Below are positions 50,552-60,652 of a stretch of DNA of 64,000 nucleotides, piece by piece. The notes under the pieces are model-generated. The model did not search any database. It was not told the DNA's origin and saw nothing but the letters and a program-made list of their open reading frames with translations. The position numbers and the translations under genes are program-made. Origin of the DNA: Botrytis cinerea B05.10 (taxonomy: Eukaryota; Ascomycota; Leotiomycetes; Helotiales; Sclerotiniaceae); contig NC_037316.1 of assembly GCF_000143535.2 (NCBI RefSeq), positions 1,860,001 to 1,924,000 on the forward strand, in the 5' to 3' direction. Within the stretch, counting starts at the first letter, position 1; every line of letters begins with the position of its first letter.

Positions 50552-53053
50552 TTTATGAAAGGGAGTTTTGAAGTTACTTGTGGATTTACATGAGCGTTCG
50601 TACACCCTTGCCATTATGATACCATATGCTTTGTCTTTCGTGCATGACGAAGCTACACAGAAAATAACAAGTTTAATGCCGTTGTCTGTTCAGACGATTT
50701 AGAGCCTGTGAGATAATCATCGTGCCAAAGTTTTTGCTGAACATTTATAGATGCTGTAAGTGTCATGGGTTTCCTGTAATAGTACATATTATTGGATTAT
50801 ATAGCAACATATAGTCCTAGATATTGTATTAGTGGTATGCAATAATTTTGAGGCGCTTTACCAATGAAGAAGCGGAATCGGGAGAAAGGAAGGAGCGATC
50901 TATTCCCCCGAGTCTATACCAGGCTATAATGATACTGCGGGCCAGCTCGCGTTGTTTCAGAGCCCTTGTGCCTGGGAGTGGGAGTACAGACACAAAGGCG
51001 AAGCTTTTTGTAACCCCCTCCAATTCCCTTTGAAGGCTCTATGGTTTTCCCAATTTATACCATAAAATGGCTCTCATCCTCTCATAAATTACCTACCACA
51101 TAATCATACAATTAGCCTAATAAAGAGACCCTACGCCACACACAAAATTTCCATTAAAACTTTGGTACGATGATTTTATCGGTAGGCTCTAGAATATTTT
51201 GGAGCCTCCTCGAGTAAATTGAACAATAGAATGATAATAAAAGACTTGAGCAGCACATTAACTGCATTCAGAAGTATGCAGTTCTCAAAGATAGTCCCCT
51301 CGGAATTCATGAAATGAGGTCTGGGCTGGGCCCTTCTCAGGAAGATACAAATACAAATATGATCATGCATTCTATAAGTTATATATCCTTGGGAATATAG
51401 TAATCGAAACGATTGATAAGATAAAGAGAGACTTGTGCGAGGTGAAGGAAAGGAAGCGGTTAGAGTCTTTTTAAGTTTTTTTAGTTTTTTTTTTTTTTTT
51501 TTGAGCTGGTGGTACTTGTCTAAGTCAGTCGCTTGGTTGTAATATCACGAGGATGGATAAGTGTAGCCTCTTCGATTCGCTCTACTGACGCGTCATTTGG
51601 ACTGTTAAGAGCAGATATCTATGTTAACTTTTTCCTAGTAACCCACTAGGAACGTGATGGCTCATAACATCAAATAGATAGTGCTAGGGTAAAAGAGAAC
51701 AACGATGAGAAGCAAAGAACCATGGAGTGCACCAGCCCTCGCCCCTCATTTTCGCATCTCCATTGAACACGGCGTTCCCCCCAAACCTTGCATGGATATT
51801 AGCCGAGTTGTCGATGACAACAATTCAACTCTCAAGCCCCTTTTCGCTTGTAGAAGTGCATTTGGATTGATTATGTTGATGATTGTACCCATACCCCTTC
51901 CCAACTGTAATGAATTGTTTTTGCTTCTGATAGCCTGCCTGCTGAGATACTCAAACCGGAGGCTGTTATGAATACCTGCTCGTAAAAGGTAGCTGACGCC
52001 CTCCAGGTTAAAGTCCGCAGGCGACGATCTGCCTGCCGTAAGCGAATTGCAATTTTCCCTTCTTGTTCACATAGCTGCAAGGTTATTGGGTCAGACTCAT
52101 GAGGGAGAGAAATTATGTATCTTGGTATCGCGGGCCTGTGGTTGTGGCAAAAGACGGAGAAGTGCCTGATGCTATTGTACAAAGGGAAGAGGAATATTGT
52201 GTGAATGAAGTAAATCCTTCGTATCTGTGTAGTGAGTGAGGTAAGCAACGTAGAGCATAGTCAATGAGATTGAGATATCTTATTATGGGATTGCATGGGA
52301 TAAGGAAAGAGGTCGAGCACGAATACAATAAGGGGCCAGAAACATCAATGGTTCGTGACAGGCTCGCAGTCACTGGCTGTGCAGCTCGGAGATGAAAGGG
52401 CGATGTAAATTTAAATTTATTTGAAGGAATTGATCTATAAGAGGTCATTTGCTAAGAAGTATAGAGTGTGGTGTATGGATATTTCATATAACTCTATGAA
52501 GTATAGTAATGTAATTTGCTAGACTTATTAATGATCTAGTCCTCTTTATCATGATTTTTTGTATAGGTTATGTAGGAGGTGAATTAGCCGAAGGATTTAG
52601 AGGATTTACTACCACAATGTTATTCTAATGCTGTGTTACATACTTGTCAACTTCACAGAGTCATCTTGTAACAAATACATAGCATGAAGGCATCCCAAGG
52701 AGATACACCTGGCTGTTTCTCTCATTTCCAACCGCCTGTGCTGCTTTGTCTATCAAGCCATCCTCATGTATACCACTGTACATCGGTCGACTTTTCTAAG
52801 CACACAATAGTTGATAGATAGTTGAAGTATTGGGAATTTGCTCGCATCACTGAAGTCACCCATCCAAAAAAGAGTAAAATATAGTGAAGGTATCTTTAGA
52901 TGGAGTGCGCTTAAATAATTTTGTATTTTGCCTGACAACAGAAGAAGGCTATTGATTCTTTTCCCTCCAAACCCAAAACGCCAGTATATGTAACAAGTAT
53001 CATTTCCGAGAAAGAACTCATACACTCGTCACGAAACCTTTAAAATTACTACA
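50552..53053. other. 2.5 kb convergent intergenic region without supported gene
   Basis: Between the stops of the chromodomain gene and NOP2. It contains a run of about 20 T (near 51485-51502). Overlapping short frames lie on both strands at 51705-52448; none shows a recognisable domain, and their best coding strand is unclear. A small gene or noncoding RNA cannot be excluded. Confidence 0.4.
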
Positions 53054-55210
53054 CTACTTGGATTTGCTTCCCTTCTTCTTCTTCTCCTTACTTTCCTTCT
53101 TCGTGGTATCTGTCTTCAAAGTCTCATCTTTCTTGACCTCTCCCTCCTTGGCCTCTTCCTTCTTGGCCTTCTCTTTAATTTCCTTCTTGGGCTTATCGGC
53201 CTTGGCCGACTTTTCATCCTTGGTCTCCTCTACTTTGGTATCTGCCTTTGTCTTGTCTGCTTTGGGATCAATACCCTTTCGTTTCAAGGTGTTCTTTCTC
53301 GCCTTCACCATATACTCTTCATCTTCACCGTCATCCCATCCTCCAAATGCTTCCTCTTCCTCAGTTTCTCTAATAGGTGTCTTGTCAATGTCCAACTCAT
53401 CCAACTCCTTTTCAGCGTCCTTCTCGCCAGGCTTGCTCTTAGGAGATGGGCCTGTCTTCTTGAATTTAGAAACGAAGAAACCATCAACATTGTAAGCATG
53501 GGGGTAATATCTTCTTGTCATCTTCATGTTCTTGTCAAAGCTTTTGCCCATGTATGATGTGAAGCCCTCCTTACCAAAAGCTAGGCCAGTCTCTACGAGC
53601 TTAACATTTGGTCTCTTGTTGAGCACATATTGAACGACTTGCTCGTTCTCCTCAACGGTGACACTACATGTCGAATAAACGATATAACCTCCGGTCTTGC
53701 TTGCGTGGTCAACTGAGTCGATAGCTGAGAGAAGGAGCTGTTTTTGTAAATGAGGAAGCATGAGGAAATCTCGTTCTGTTTTGTTTGTCTTCACACTAGC
53801 ATCCTTGGCGATGACTCCCGTACCAGAACATGGTGCATCAAGTAAGACACGATCGAAACCTCCAATAACTCTGGGGAATTCTCTCGCGTCATAATTGCAC
53901 ACGATTACATTCTTGGCTCCTAGACGATGGATATTACCGATCAAACCTTTAGCACGAGATTTGTTGCTATCGTTGGCGAAGATGCAACCTGTGTTCTTCA
54001 TCAACGCGGCAATGTGTGTTGTTTTTCCACCGGGAGCAGAGGCCATATCGAGAACACGTTCATTTTCTTGTGGTGCGAGAGCCATCACGGGAAGGAAAGA
54101 AGAAGCGGCTTGTAGAATATAATGTCCGGCAAGGTACTCTGGAGTGGCACCCAAGGGTACAGCACTCTCGAAAATTTGCAGACCAACTTTGGACCATTTT
54201 CCCACTGGCTCTAAGACTACTCCACGGTTGATCAATGCCTGTGCAAGGTCTCTTCGATGTGTTCGCAAGGTGTTTGTTCGGATGACGACAGGTCTGGGGG
54301 TTTCGTTGGCCTCGAAAAATGCGTAAGCCTCCTTGGGTGGAAACAAGTTGAAGAGCTTCTCCGCTAAGAACTCCGAGTAACCGTAATATGCGCAAATGTC
54401 TTTAATCAACTGAGCTGTGTATTCGGCTCTGGATCTACCCTCTTCGGAAAGATTCGAGAAGTCATCCAAGACTCGGATAGTATCGTTAATTCGAGATCGT
54501 AGAAGCTGTAGATCAGGTGCCAATAAAGCATTAGTCTTGGGCGCCTCTCCGTCTTCGTCGTCGCTGTCGAATATATGGGGTCTATCTCCTGCAATGTTTG
54601 TTTGCATAGCAGCTTCCTCCAATTCAGCCTGTGCCTCTGCGGCCTCCTCAGCTTTTTGCTCATCCAATTTCCTTGACAGTCCAGCAATATTGGCAGCAGT
54701 GAGCTTTTCCTCGGCATCAGACTCGTCCTCATCCTCAGAGAACATTGCTTTTGGGTGATCATCATCCGAATCATAGACATCACTTCCACTGTCCGAGCCA
54801 AGGAAATCATCTGGAAGCCCAGGACCATCATCATCTGAAACGTCCAATTCATCAAACTCGTCATTCATGAGATCCGCCGCATCGGAGTCGACATCTTCCA
54901 TCTCCTCATCTGACATGGGCAATGGTGCAGCCTTTTTCGACTTTTTCGCAGAAGGTTTCTGAACCGGTAACGAGTTTGTAAATTTTCCCTTTGTTGCGTT
55001 CTGTGCCGCCGAGTTCTTCTTGCCATTGGCAGCTCCATTGGACTTTTTCTCCGAAGTTCGACGTTTCTTATTAGGATCGGGAGCATATTGCATTGATTCT
55101 GCTCTCGATTCTGCTACTGACATTCCAGCTTTTCTTTTTAAATTGGTGAAATGTGCTTCATCGAGCGGTTCGGGCATGCCCTGCTTCTTCATACGTCTTC
55201 CGACACCCAT
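53054..55210 (-). CDS. Nop2-type 25S rRNA cytosine-C5 methyltransferase (718 aa)
   Basis: Methylates a cytosine of large-subunit rRNA in the nucleolus and is needed for 60S assembly. Single exon. The N-terminus is basic then strongly acidic (residues about 100-230). The catalytic part runs from about 260 to 600. SAM-binding DMASAPGGKTTH lies near 388, DRVLLDAPCSGTGV near 455 (motif IV cysteine) and YIVYSTCSVTVEENEQVV near 515 (catalytic cysteine of motif VI). GFTSYMGKSFDKNMKMTRRY and PHAYNVDGFFVSKFKK end the fold. The C-terminal 120 residues are a Lys/Glu-rich tail with many KKE and DK runs. Start at the family's MGVGRRMKKQG. Divergent from GET5. Confidence 0.95.
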   Translation of the reverse strand: MGVGRRMKKQGMPEPLDEAHFTNLKRKAGMSVAESRAESMQYAPDPNKKRRTSEKKSNGAANGKKNSAAQNATKGKFTNSLPVQKPSAKKSKKAAPLPMSDEEMEDVDSDAADLMNDEFDELDVSDDDGPGLPDDFLGSDSGSDVYDSDDDHPKAMFSEDEDESDAEEKLTAANIAGLSRKLDEQKAEEAAEAQAELEEAAMQTNIAGDRPHIFDSDDEDGEAPKTNALLAPDLQLLRSRINDTIRVLDDFSNLSEEGRSRAEYTAQLIKDICAYYGYSEFLAEKLFNLFPPKEAYAFFEANETPRPVVIRTNTLRTHRRDLAQALINRGVVLEPVGKWSKVGLQIFESAVPLGATPEYLAGHYILQAASSFLPVMALAPQENERVLDMASAPGGKTTHIAALMKNTGCIFANDSNKSRAKGLIGNIHRLGAKNVIVCNYDAREFPRVIGGFDRVLLDAPCSGTGVIAKDASVKTNKTERDFLMLPHLQKQLLLSAIDSVDHASKTGGYIVYSTCSVTVEENEQVVQYVLNKRPNVKLVETGLAFGKEGFTSYMGKSFDKNMKMTRRYYPHAYNVDGFFVSKFKKTGPSPKSKPGEKDAEKELDELDIDKTPIRETEEEEAFGGWDDGEDEEYMVKARKNTLKRKGIDPKADKTKADTKVEETKDEKSAKADKPKKEIKEKAKKEEAKEGEVKKDETLKTDTTKKESKEKKKKGSKSK

Positions 55211-55535
55211 TTTGAATGATTTCTTTGGATGTTCGTACTAAAAAGTTAAAAGTTGAATGTAAAGATTCGCAAATGCAGCAAATGCGACTTGAGGGAACTT
55301 TTTTTCTAGACGAATATAATTTTCTCGCAGATAAGGTTTAGCGCACTTAACTTATCAATCTCGGTCGCCGTTATTCCGATGCCAAGACTTTTTATCTGGT
55401 GCTATGGTCAGGTCACACAAACACACATGATGGAGTGGTGATTGTGAATTTGATTGTCTGTAGCTTGTTTTGCCCGCAGTTGAACTCCGAAGAACTATAA
55501 ACCTCTCTACCCAACTTCTTCAAATATTATTCATA
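55211..55535. promoter_or_regulatory. Bidirectional promoter region of NOP2 and GET5
   Basis: A 325-bp spacer between divergent start codons. No specific motif claimed. Confidence 0.55.
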
Positions 55536-56284
55536 ATGACTGAACTCACATTTGCTAAGTCCTTCATTCAGACTCTCGAGTCGCGGTCTCCCAAAATCAC
55601 TGCCGATCATGTTGAAGATCCAAGAAATTATCCCTCAAGAGGGGCAGTATGTCTCCCTGGCACTCTTGTATACCTCGTTTTGCGTCACTTGCGTCACTTG
55701 CGTCACTTGCGTCTCCTTACCCTTCTCTCCCCTTCCGCTTTGAGTTGTTGCTTCCATACTAACAAGCGTGATAGGCGATTCTCCCAAAGATGAGAAAACC
55801 TCCTGCGAAACGTCAAAAGTTGAGTCCGGGACAGGAACGTAGCATCTCGGTATCTTTGAAGTCATCGCGAAACCCACCTCTCGACGTAACACTTTCCGCA
55901 CTGTCGCCAAATACTTCTATTCTTAATTTGAAAGAGTCTTTGTCTGAGAAAGAAGGGATCCCCGTGGACAAATTAAGGTTACTTTACAACAAGAAACCGG
56001 TCGGAGATGCGAAAGTTTTGAAAGATGTTATTGGCGAAGAGGAAACCAAGATCGAATTTAGTATTATGGTAATGGGCGGGGCTGCTTCCGTGAGAAAAGT
56101 TGAAACGCCCGGAAAGGAAGTAGAAGCGCCAGTTGCACAAGGGCCCAGTGGACTCGAAACTCTTGCTGGGGAAGAGTTCTGGGGAGATTTGAAGGGCTTT
56201 TTGGTGCAACGATTGAGGGACGAAGAGCAGGGAAACAAACTACATCAAATATTCAAGAAAGCCTGGGAAAGTAGCGCTGAATGA
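55536..56284 (+). CDS. Get5/Mdy2-like ubiquitin-like protein of the GET pathway (206 aa)
   Basis: Acts with Get4 to pass tail-anchored proteins from Sgt2 to Get3. Exon 1 at 55536-55646 encodes MTELTFAKSF and ADHVEDPRNYP, the Get4-binding N-terminus. Exon 2 at 55775-56284 begins AILPKMRKPP and holds a ubiquitin-like domain (SVSLKSSRNPPLDVTLSALS, LNLKESLSEKEGIPVDKLRL, LYNKKPVGD). It ends with a helical segment (WGDLKGFLVQRL, KLHQIFKKAWE) like the Get5 dimerisation domain. The 128-bp intron has a perfect TACTAAC branch site at 55757-55763 and a tandem GCGTCACTT repeat. Total 621 bp. Convergent with cofilin. Confidence 0.88.
55680..55713. repeat. Short tandem repeat GCGTCACTT in the GET5 intron
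   Basis: Three exact 9-bp units and a partial fourth. The unit length is a multiple of three and the frame stays open, so an unspliced reading would give a repeated RHL peptide. Splicing is clearly the correct reading because it restores the conserved GA-AILPKM junction. Confidence 0.7.
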
Positions 56285-56542
56285 GGTACATATATTCACG
56301 GGGAAACATAGCGAGGAGTTTGGCAATGTACAATTGGAAAGACACGGGCAAATTTGCCAATTCAGAAAGGAGTACTTCCGCAAAAGTCGCTTTTAATGTC
56401 TTCATATATCATCACGCTGAAATGATCAATCCGTCTTCAGAAGAATAAATTCACACCCATGCATAACATCGCATGCAATAAGCACCCAATGAAATACTGT
56501 TCCTTCCTGTCAAGTTCATTCCAAAAACCATGACGCTTGTAT
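56285..56542. terminator. Convergent 3' region of GET5 and COF1
   Basis: A 258-bp spacer between two stop codons; 3' UTRs of both genes. AGAATAAATT near 56441 is an A-rich candidate element. Confidence 0.4.
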
Positions 56543-57350
56543 CTACTTGAGAGCGGCTGTACCCTTGCTGACTGTCTTCAACATCTCATTCTCTTCGAGG
56601 TCGGCTTCATCGTTTGCTTGGAGTTCATCGCCCGAAAGTCCGGATAAAGCACGCTTGAAAGATTCCTTGGTGGAGGCGTACATCATTTTAGGCTAGAAAT
56701 TTGTTAGTGCTAGAAGGCGACAGTAGAAGATGGGACTTACGAAGGTACTGGCATCATCAGGGGACCACGAAATGAAAGTAAGCTTGGTTCTAGTAACAAA
56801 TTAGCCCACAATCCATAAAAAACAAATGGTAGTAAAATTACCTTTGTCCCTCTCCGTTGGCCAAATCGTAGTTGAAGTCATAGACAGCATATCTGGGACC
56901 TTTACCCTGGGTTTTCTATAATCCTTATCAGCGCTTGGCCCATAATAAGAAGCTTTCAAACATACGTTCTTGTTAAGTGCCTTTGCGTTTACGAGGACCT
57001 CACGGAATGGTTCCCAGTCTGCCGACTCGCTGGAAGTGTCGACAACGACCTTTGTGCCTTCATCGTTGATCTTGTAAACAATCCACTTGATCTTCTTTTG
57101 AAGCTTCATCTCGTTGAACTTCTCGATGCATTCTTCGTCGACGGTGATACTGTAGACTTGTTAACTAATGGTCTGCGGCACTGCTCGGATTATTGGTAGG
57201 AACAGATTCGCATCAAGCTCGGTTGTCACCGCAAGTCACTGATGGTAGTGGGTTGAGTAGTGGGGTGAACTGACCCTGAGTTAGACTTTTAAAACGAGAT
57301 TATTAGCAAGCGGTTGCGTGAAGGTTTGTACAATAGAAGCTACATACCAT
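56543..57350 (-). CDS. Cofilin/ADF actin-severing protein (156 aa), six exons
   Basis: Exons: 57348-57350 (ATG only), 57275-57285 (11 bp), 56966-57149, 56842-56915, 56741-56789 and 56543-56692; total 471 bp. The spliced protein begins MSNSG, with the serine that regulates cofilins by phosphorylation in animals. It continues TVDEECIEKFNEMKLQKKIK, WIVYKINDEGTKVVVDTSSE, KGPRYAVYDFNYDLANGEGQ, KLTFISWSPDDASTF, PKMMYASTKESFKRAL and SGDELQANDEADLEENEML. SWSPDDA and MMYASTKESFK are the actin-binding strand and long helix. All five introns are GT-AG and 48-125 bp. The terminal exons are too short to show as frames. Same strand as HSP60, which lies upstream of it. Confidence 0.92.
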
Positions 57351-58770
57351 GATGTCAAGAAAGTCTATGCGACGGTTTGTGTTGGTAGAAACTGTCAAAG
57401 CAACAGAAAGTCAGCAAATGCCTAACACTTAACAACTAGACAGATAAACAAGTGGAATGACTTTGAGTCCAGATCAAGCTCTCGAACTGAGAACGTACGT
57501 TAAAGATTGTTCAGAGACCTGTTTTCCAAAGTCCACTGTATGTTGTGGGAATTGCGAGGTAGTAGGAGGAGCGAAAGAAAAGCTTGGGAGATGTTTATCT
57601 TTGGGAGAGTTTTGGATTTTGCGAACGGGGATGAAGGTCAAGAAATTGGTGGGGTTACTTGCCGGTGTGCGATCACCTGAGTGGGACGCTAAGAATACCT
57701 TGTCGTGCTTTCACACTCAATCTGGATGGGTGAAAGCTGGCAACTTGGAGAGGATTCTACCCCTTTCAAGACACACAAAATGCAAACGGCCTTTGGTGGA
57801 CAACGAAGAAGACAGAAGTCGAGTCACAAACACGGATGGTGTGTTTCTGGATATGGATATGGATATGGATATGATAAAATGTCAACGGTGCGGTAGATAT
57901 CTGTGGCTGGAGCAATTCCCCCCTAGAGGTGCTTGTACACTTTTTGGACGTTTTATCGGCGATTTTGGGGCAATGAAGATGTGCATATATATATGAAGCT
58001 CTTGTTGGCTGCTCAGTAGACATGTATGCACACTGTAGAAGCTACGACGGAAGACTTGAGGTTGCAGCCCTACGAGTAACAAGGCAATAATCTATTTCAA
58101 TGGCTGCCTGGGTAGAAGCCACAGAAATACATCTGAAGCTGTGAGCTCCTGATTATATTTAGATGGCTGCATTTATCTCATCCATGACGAAACTACCTAG
58201 CCACCTGGATAGATGGACAAACCGGATTCGCTTACCACGTAGATATGTAGGAGGTAGGCAGAAGGATAATCGATGCTATCTCCAAGAAGCTGCGGGTAGA
58301 TACCTCCACGAATATCATCAAGTGGCATGTATCATTATGAAGGCAACCCACCTAACTGATGCCATCTTACTATCTTTCCTAGATTGGATCACAAGGCAGA
58401 TACCTTCCAAGAAAATTGACACGCAAACGAACACATCACCGATCTTGTATAATCAAAGTCAGCCACATTGTGTGGCCATAGAAATGAATTTGGAATTTTT
58501 CATATTTTAATTTTAGTTTCATTAATTTACATGGTCATAATCTCTTAAACACATCATATCGCTCCGTGATGCCATGCAGGACGAGGAACGAAAAGGGGTG
58601 AGTGGGGTGTTATACAATGTTTTGTCCGGTACCAAATTGTCTGGTAAAATCAAATCGCACAGACGGATGAGGCTCAGACGGGTATTTTATTTTATTTTGG
58701 CCAATAACTTTTTACATCATTCCTGTCATGTTGTTAGCATAAAGTTCATCACAACGTGTGAGATGATGTA
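57351..58770. other. Intergenic region upstream of cofilin, downstream of HSP60
   Basis: About 1.4 kb holding the cofilin promoter. An open plus frame of 179 codons (57457-57996) contains a GATATG repeat coding alternating Met-Asp (57849-57873) but no known domain. It is not called. No other gene seen. Confidence 0.5.
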
Positions 58771-60652
58771 CTAACCTCCCATACCGCCCATTCCTCCCAT
58801 GCCACCCATACCACCAGCTGGTGGGCCCTTCTCTTCTGGTGCCTCGACAATAGCAACTTCAGTGGTACCCAATAATGAGGCAACACCGCTGGCATCAACC
58901 AAGCCAGTGCGGACAACCTTGAATGGATCAACAATACCAGCAGCAATCATGTCAACGTACTCTCCAGTTGCGCTGTTGAATCCCTTGTTGAAGTCGGATC
59001 CAAATTCATCCATGAGCTTACCAACGACAACCGATCCTTCAGTACCAGCGTTCTCAACGATAGTGCGGGCTGGTTTGGTGATAGCGCTCTTGATAATGTT
59101 AATACCAAGTTGTTGGTCGAAGTTGGCAGGCTTAAGACCTCCAAGAGCTTGACCAGCAGCCTTGAGGAGAGCAGTTCCACCACCTGGGAGGATACCTTCT
59201 TCAACAGCGGCACGAGTAGCGTTGAGGGCATCAACGAATCGGTCCTTCTTCTCACCAACCTCGACCTCGGATGCGCCACCGACCTTGATAACGGCTACAC
59301 CACCAGAAAGCTTAGCAAGACGCTCTTGGAGCTTCTCCTTCTCGTAATCGGATGTGGTAGGGTCGTTCATGACACCTCGGATTTGCTCGCATCGCTGAGC
59401 AATGGCATCCTTGCTTCCCTCACCGTTCAAGATGATGGTATCCTCCTTGGTGATGGTGATGGATCCAGTGGTACCGAGCATGTCTGCGGTAGCCTTCTCG
59501 AGCTTGAGATCAAGCTCGTCAGTGAAGACGGTAGCATTGGTCAAGATACCGAGATCGCCGAGGATGGACTTTCGGTTATCACCGAAACCGGGGGCCTTGA
59601 CAGCGGCAACTTGGAGTTGACCACGGAGCTTGTTAAGAATGCATACTGCGAGAGCTTCTCCATCGATATCTTCAGCAATGATGACCAAAGGACGACGAAG
59701 TTGAGTAGACGCCTCAAGTGCTGGGATAATATCTTGGACGTTTGAAATCTTCTTCTCAGAAAGGAGAATCAATGGCTTCTCGAATTCCACCTTTTGCGAC
59801 TTGGTATCGGTGATGAAGTATGGGGAAACATAACCGCGGTCAAATCTCATTCCCTCGGTAATATCGAGTTCGTCCTCCATGGTCTTTCCTTCCTTAACTG
59901 TGATAACACCTTCCTTTCCAACCTTTTCCATAGCGTTGGCAATCAATTTTCCGATGTGGGTATCACCGTTTGCACTGATAGTCGCAACTTGTGCGATTTC
60001 CTCGCTTGTTGTGATATCACGCTTGTTCTTTTGCAAAAACTCAACAACGGCCTCCACGGCAGCTTGGGTACCTCTGCGCAAGTCCATTGGGTTGCATCCT
60101 GCGGCGACGTTCTTTACGGTCTCGGAGAAAATAGATTTAGCAAGGACAGTAGCGGTTGTGGTTCCATCACCAGCGGTCTCGTTGGTTTTCGAGGCAACAT
60201 CTTGGATAAGTCTAGCACCGAGGTTCTCGAATTTGTCCTTGAGGGAAATAGCTCTGGCAACGGTTACACCATCTATTCACCAATAATTAGAATCTTGAAA
60301 CTAGGTAGCCGGGAGTTTTGCAAACCTTTAGTGATCTTTGGGGAGCCATATGCTGACTCAATAAGAACATTTCGGCCTTTGGGACCCAAGGTTGTAGCAA
60401 CAGCTTTTGCCAAAGTCTCAACACCAGCAAGAAGAGCTGCTCTGCCCTCAACACCGAATTTGAGCTCCTAAATTAAAAACATGATCAGTTTACAATCACC
60501 AGATATCCATGTCGTATCTTAGAGCGACGTGGACTGGAGTTAATCCAACATACCTTGTGGGCAAATCTCAATTGTTGTAAAGGACGAAGCTTTGAAGCTG
60601 TCGATCCGTTCAGGATCGAAGCTCTTGCTCTAGAACTCAAAGCACGTTGCAT
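58771..60652 (-). CDS. Mitochondrial chaperonin Hsp60 (580 aa)
   Basis: Group I (GroEL-type) chaperonin folding imported proteins in the matrix. Exons: 60554-60652, 60326-60467 and 58771-60272; introns are 86 and 53 bp; total 1,743 bp. Exon 1 encodes a basic, Ser/Ala-rich mitochondrial presequence starting [12 protein letters not shown]. It is followed by [45 protein letters not shown]-type sequence across intron 2 and ATP-site [11 protein letters not shown]. Equatorial, intermediate and apical parts follow in order ([64 protein letters not shown]). The protein ends in GGM repeats, the flexible tail of GroEL-type subunits. Length is normal. Heat-shock sites in the promoter were looked for but none is claimed. 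Confidence 0.96.

Noticed and set aside
57457..57996. Plus frame of 179 codons with a Met-Asp repeat
   Set aside because: The repeat is a simple GATATG microsatellite, cysteines do not form a known motif and the frame starts within the cofilin promoter.
59110..60471. Long plus frames (211 and 225 codons) opposite HSP60
   Set aside because: Antisense shadows of a highly codon-biased gene; the minus strand encodes Hsp60 without doubt.
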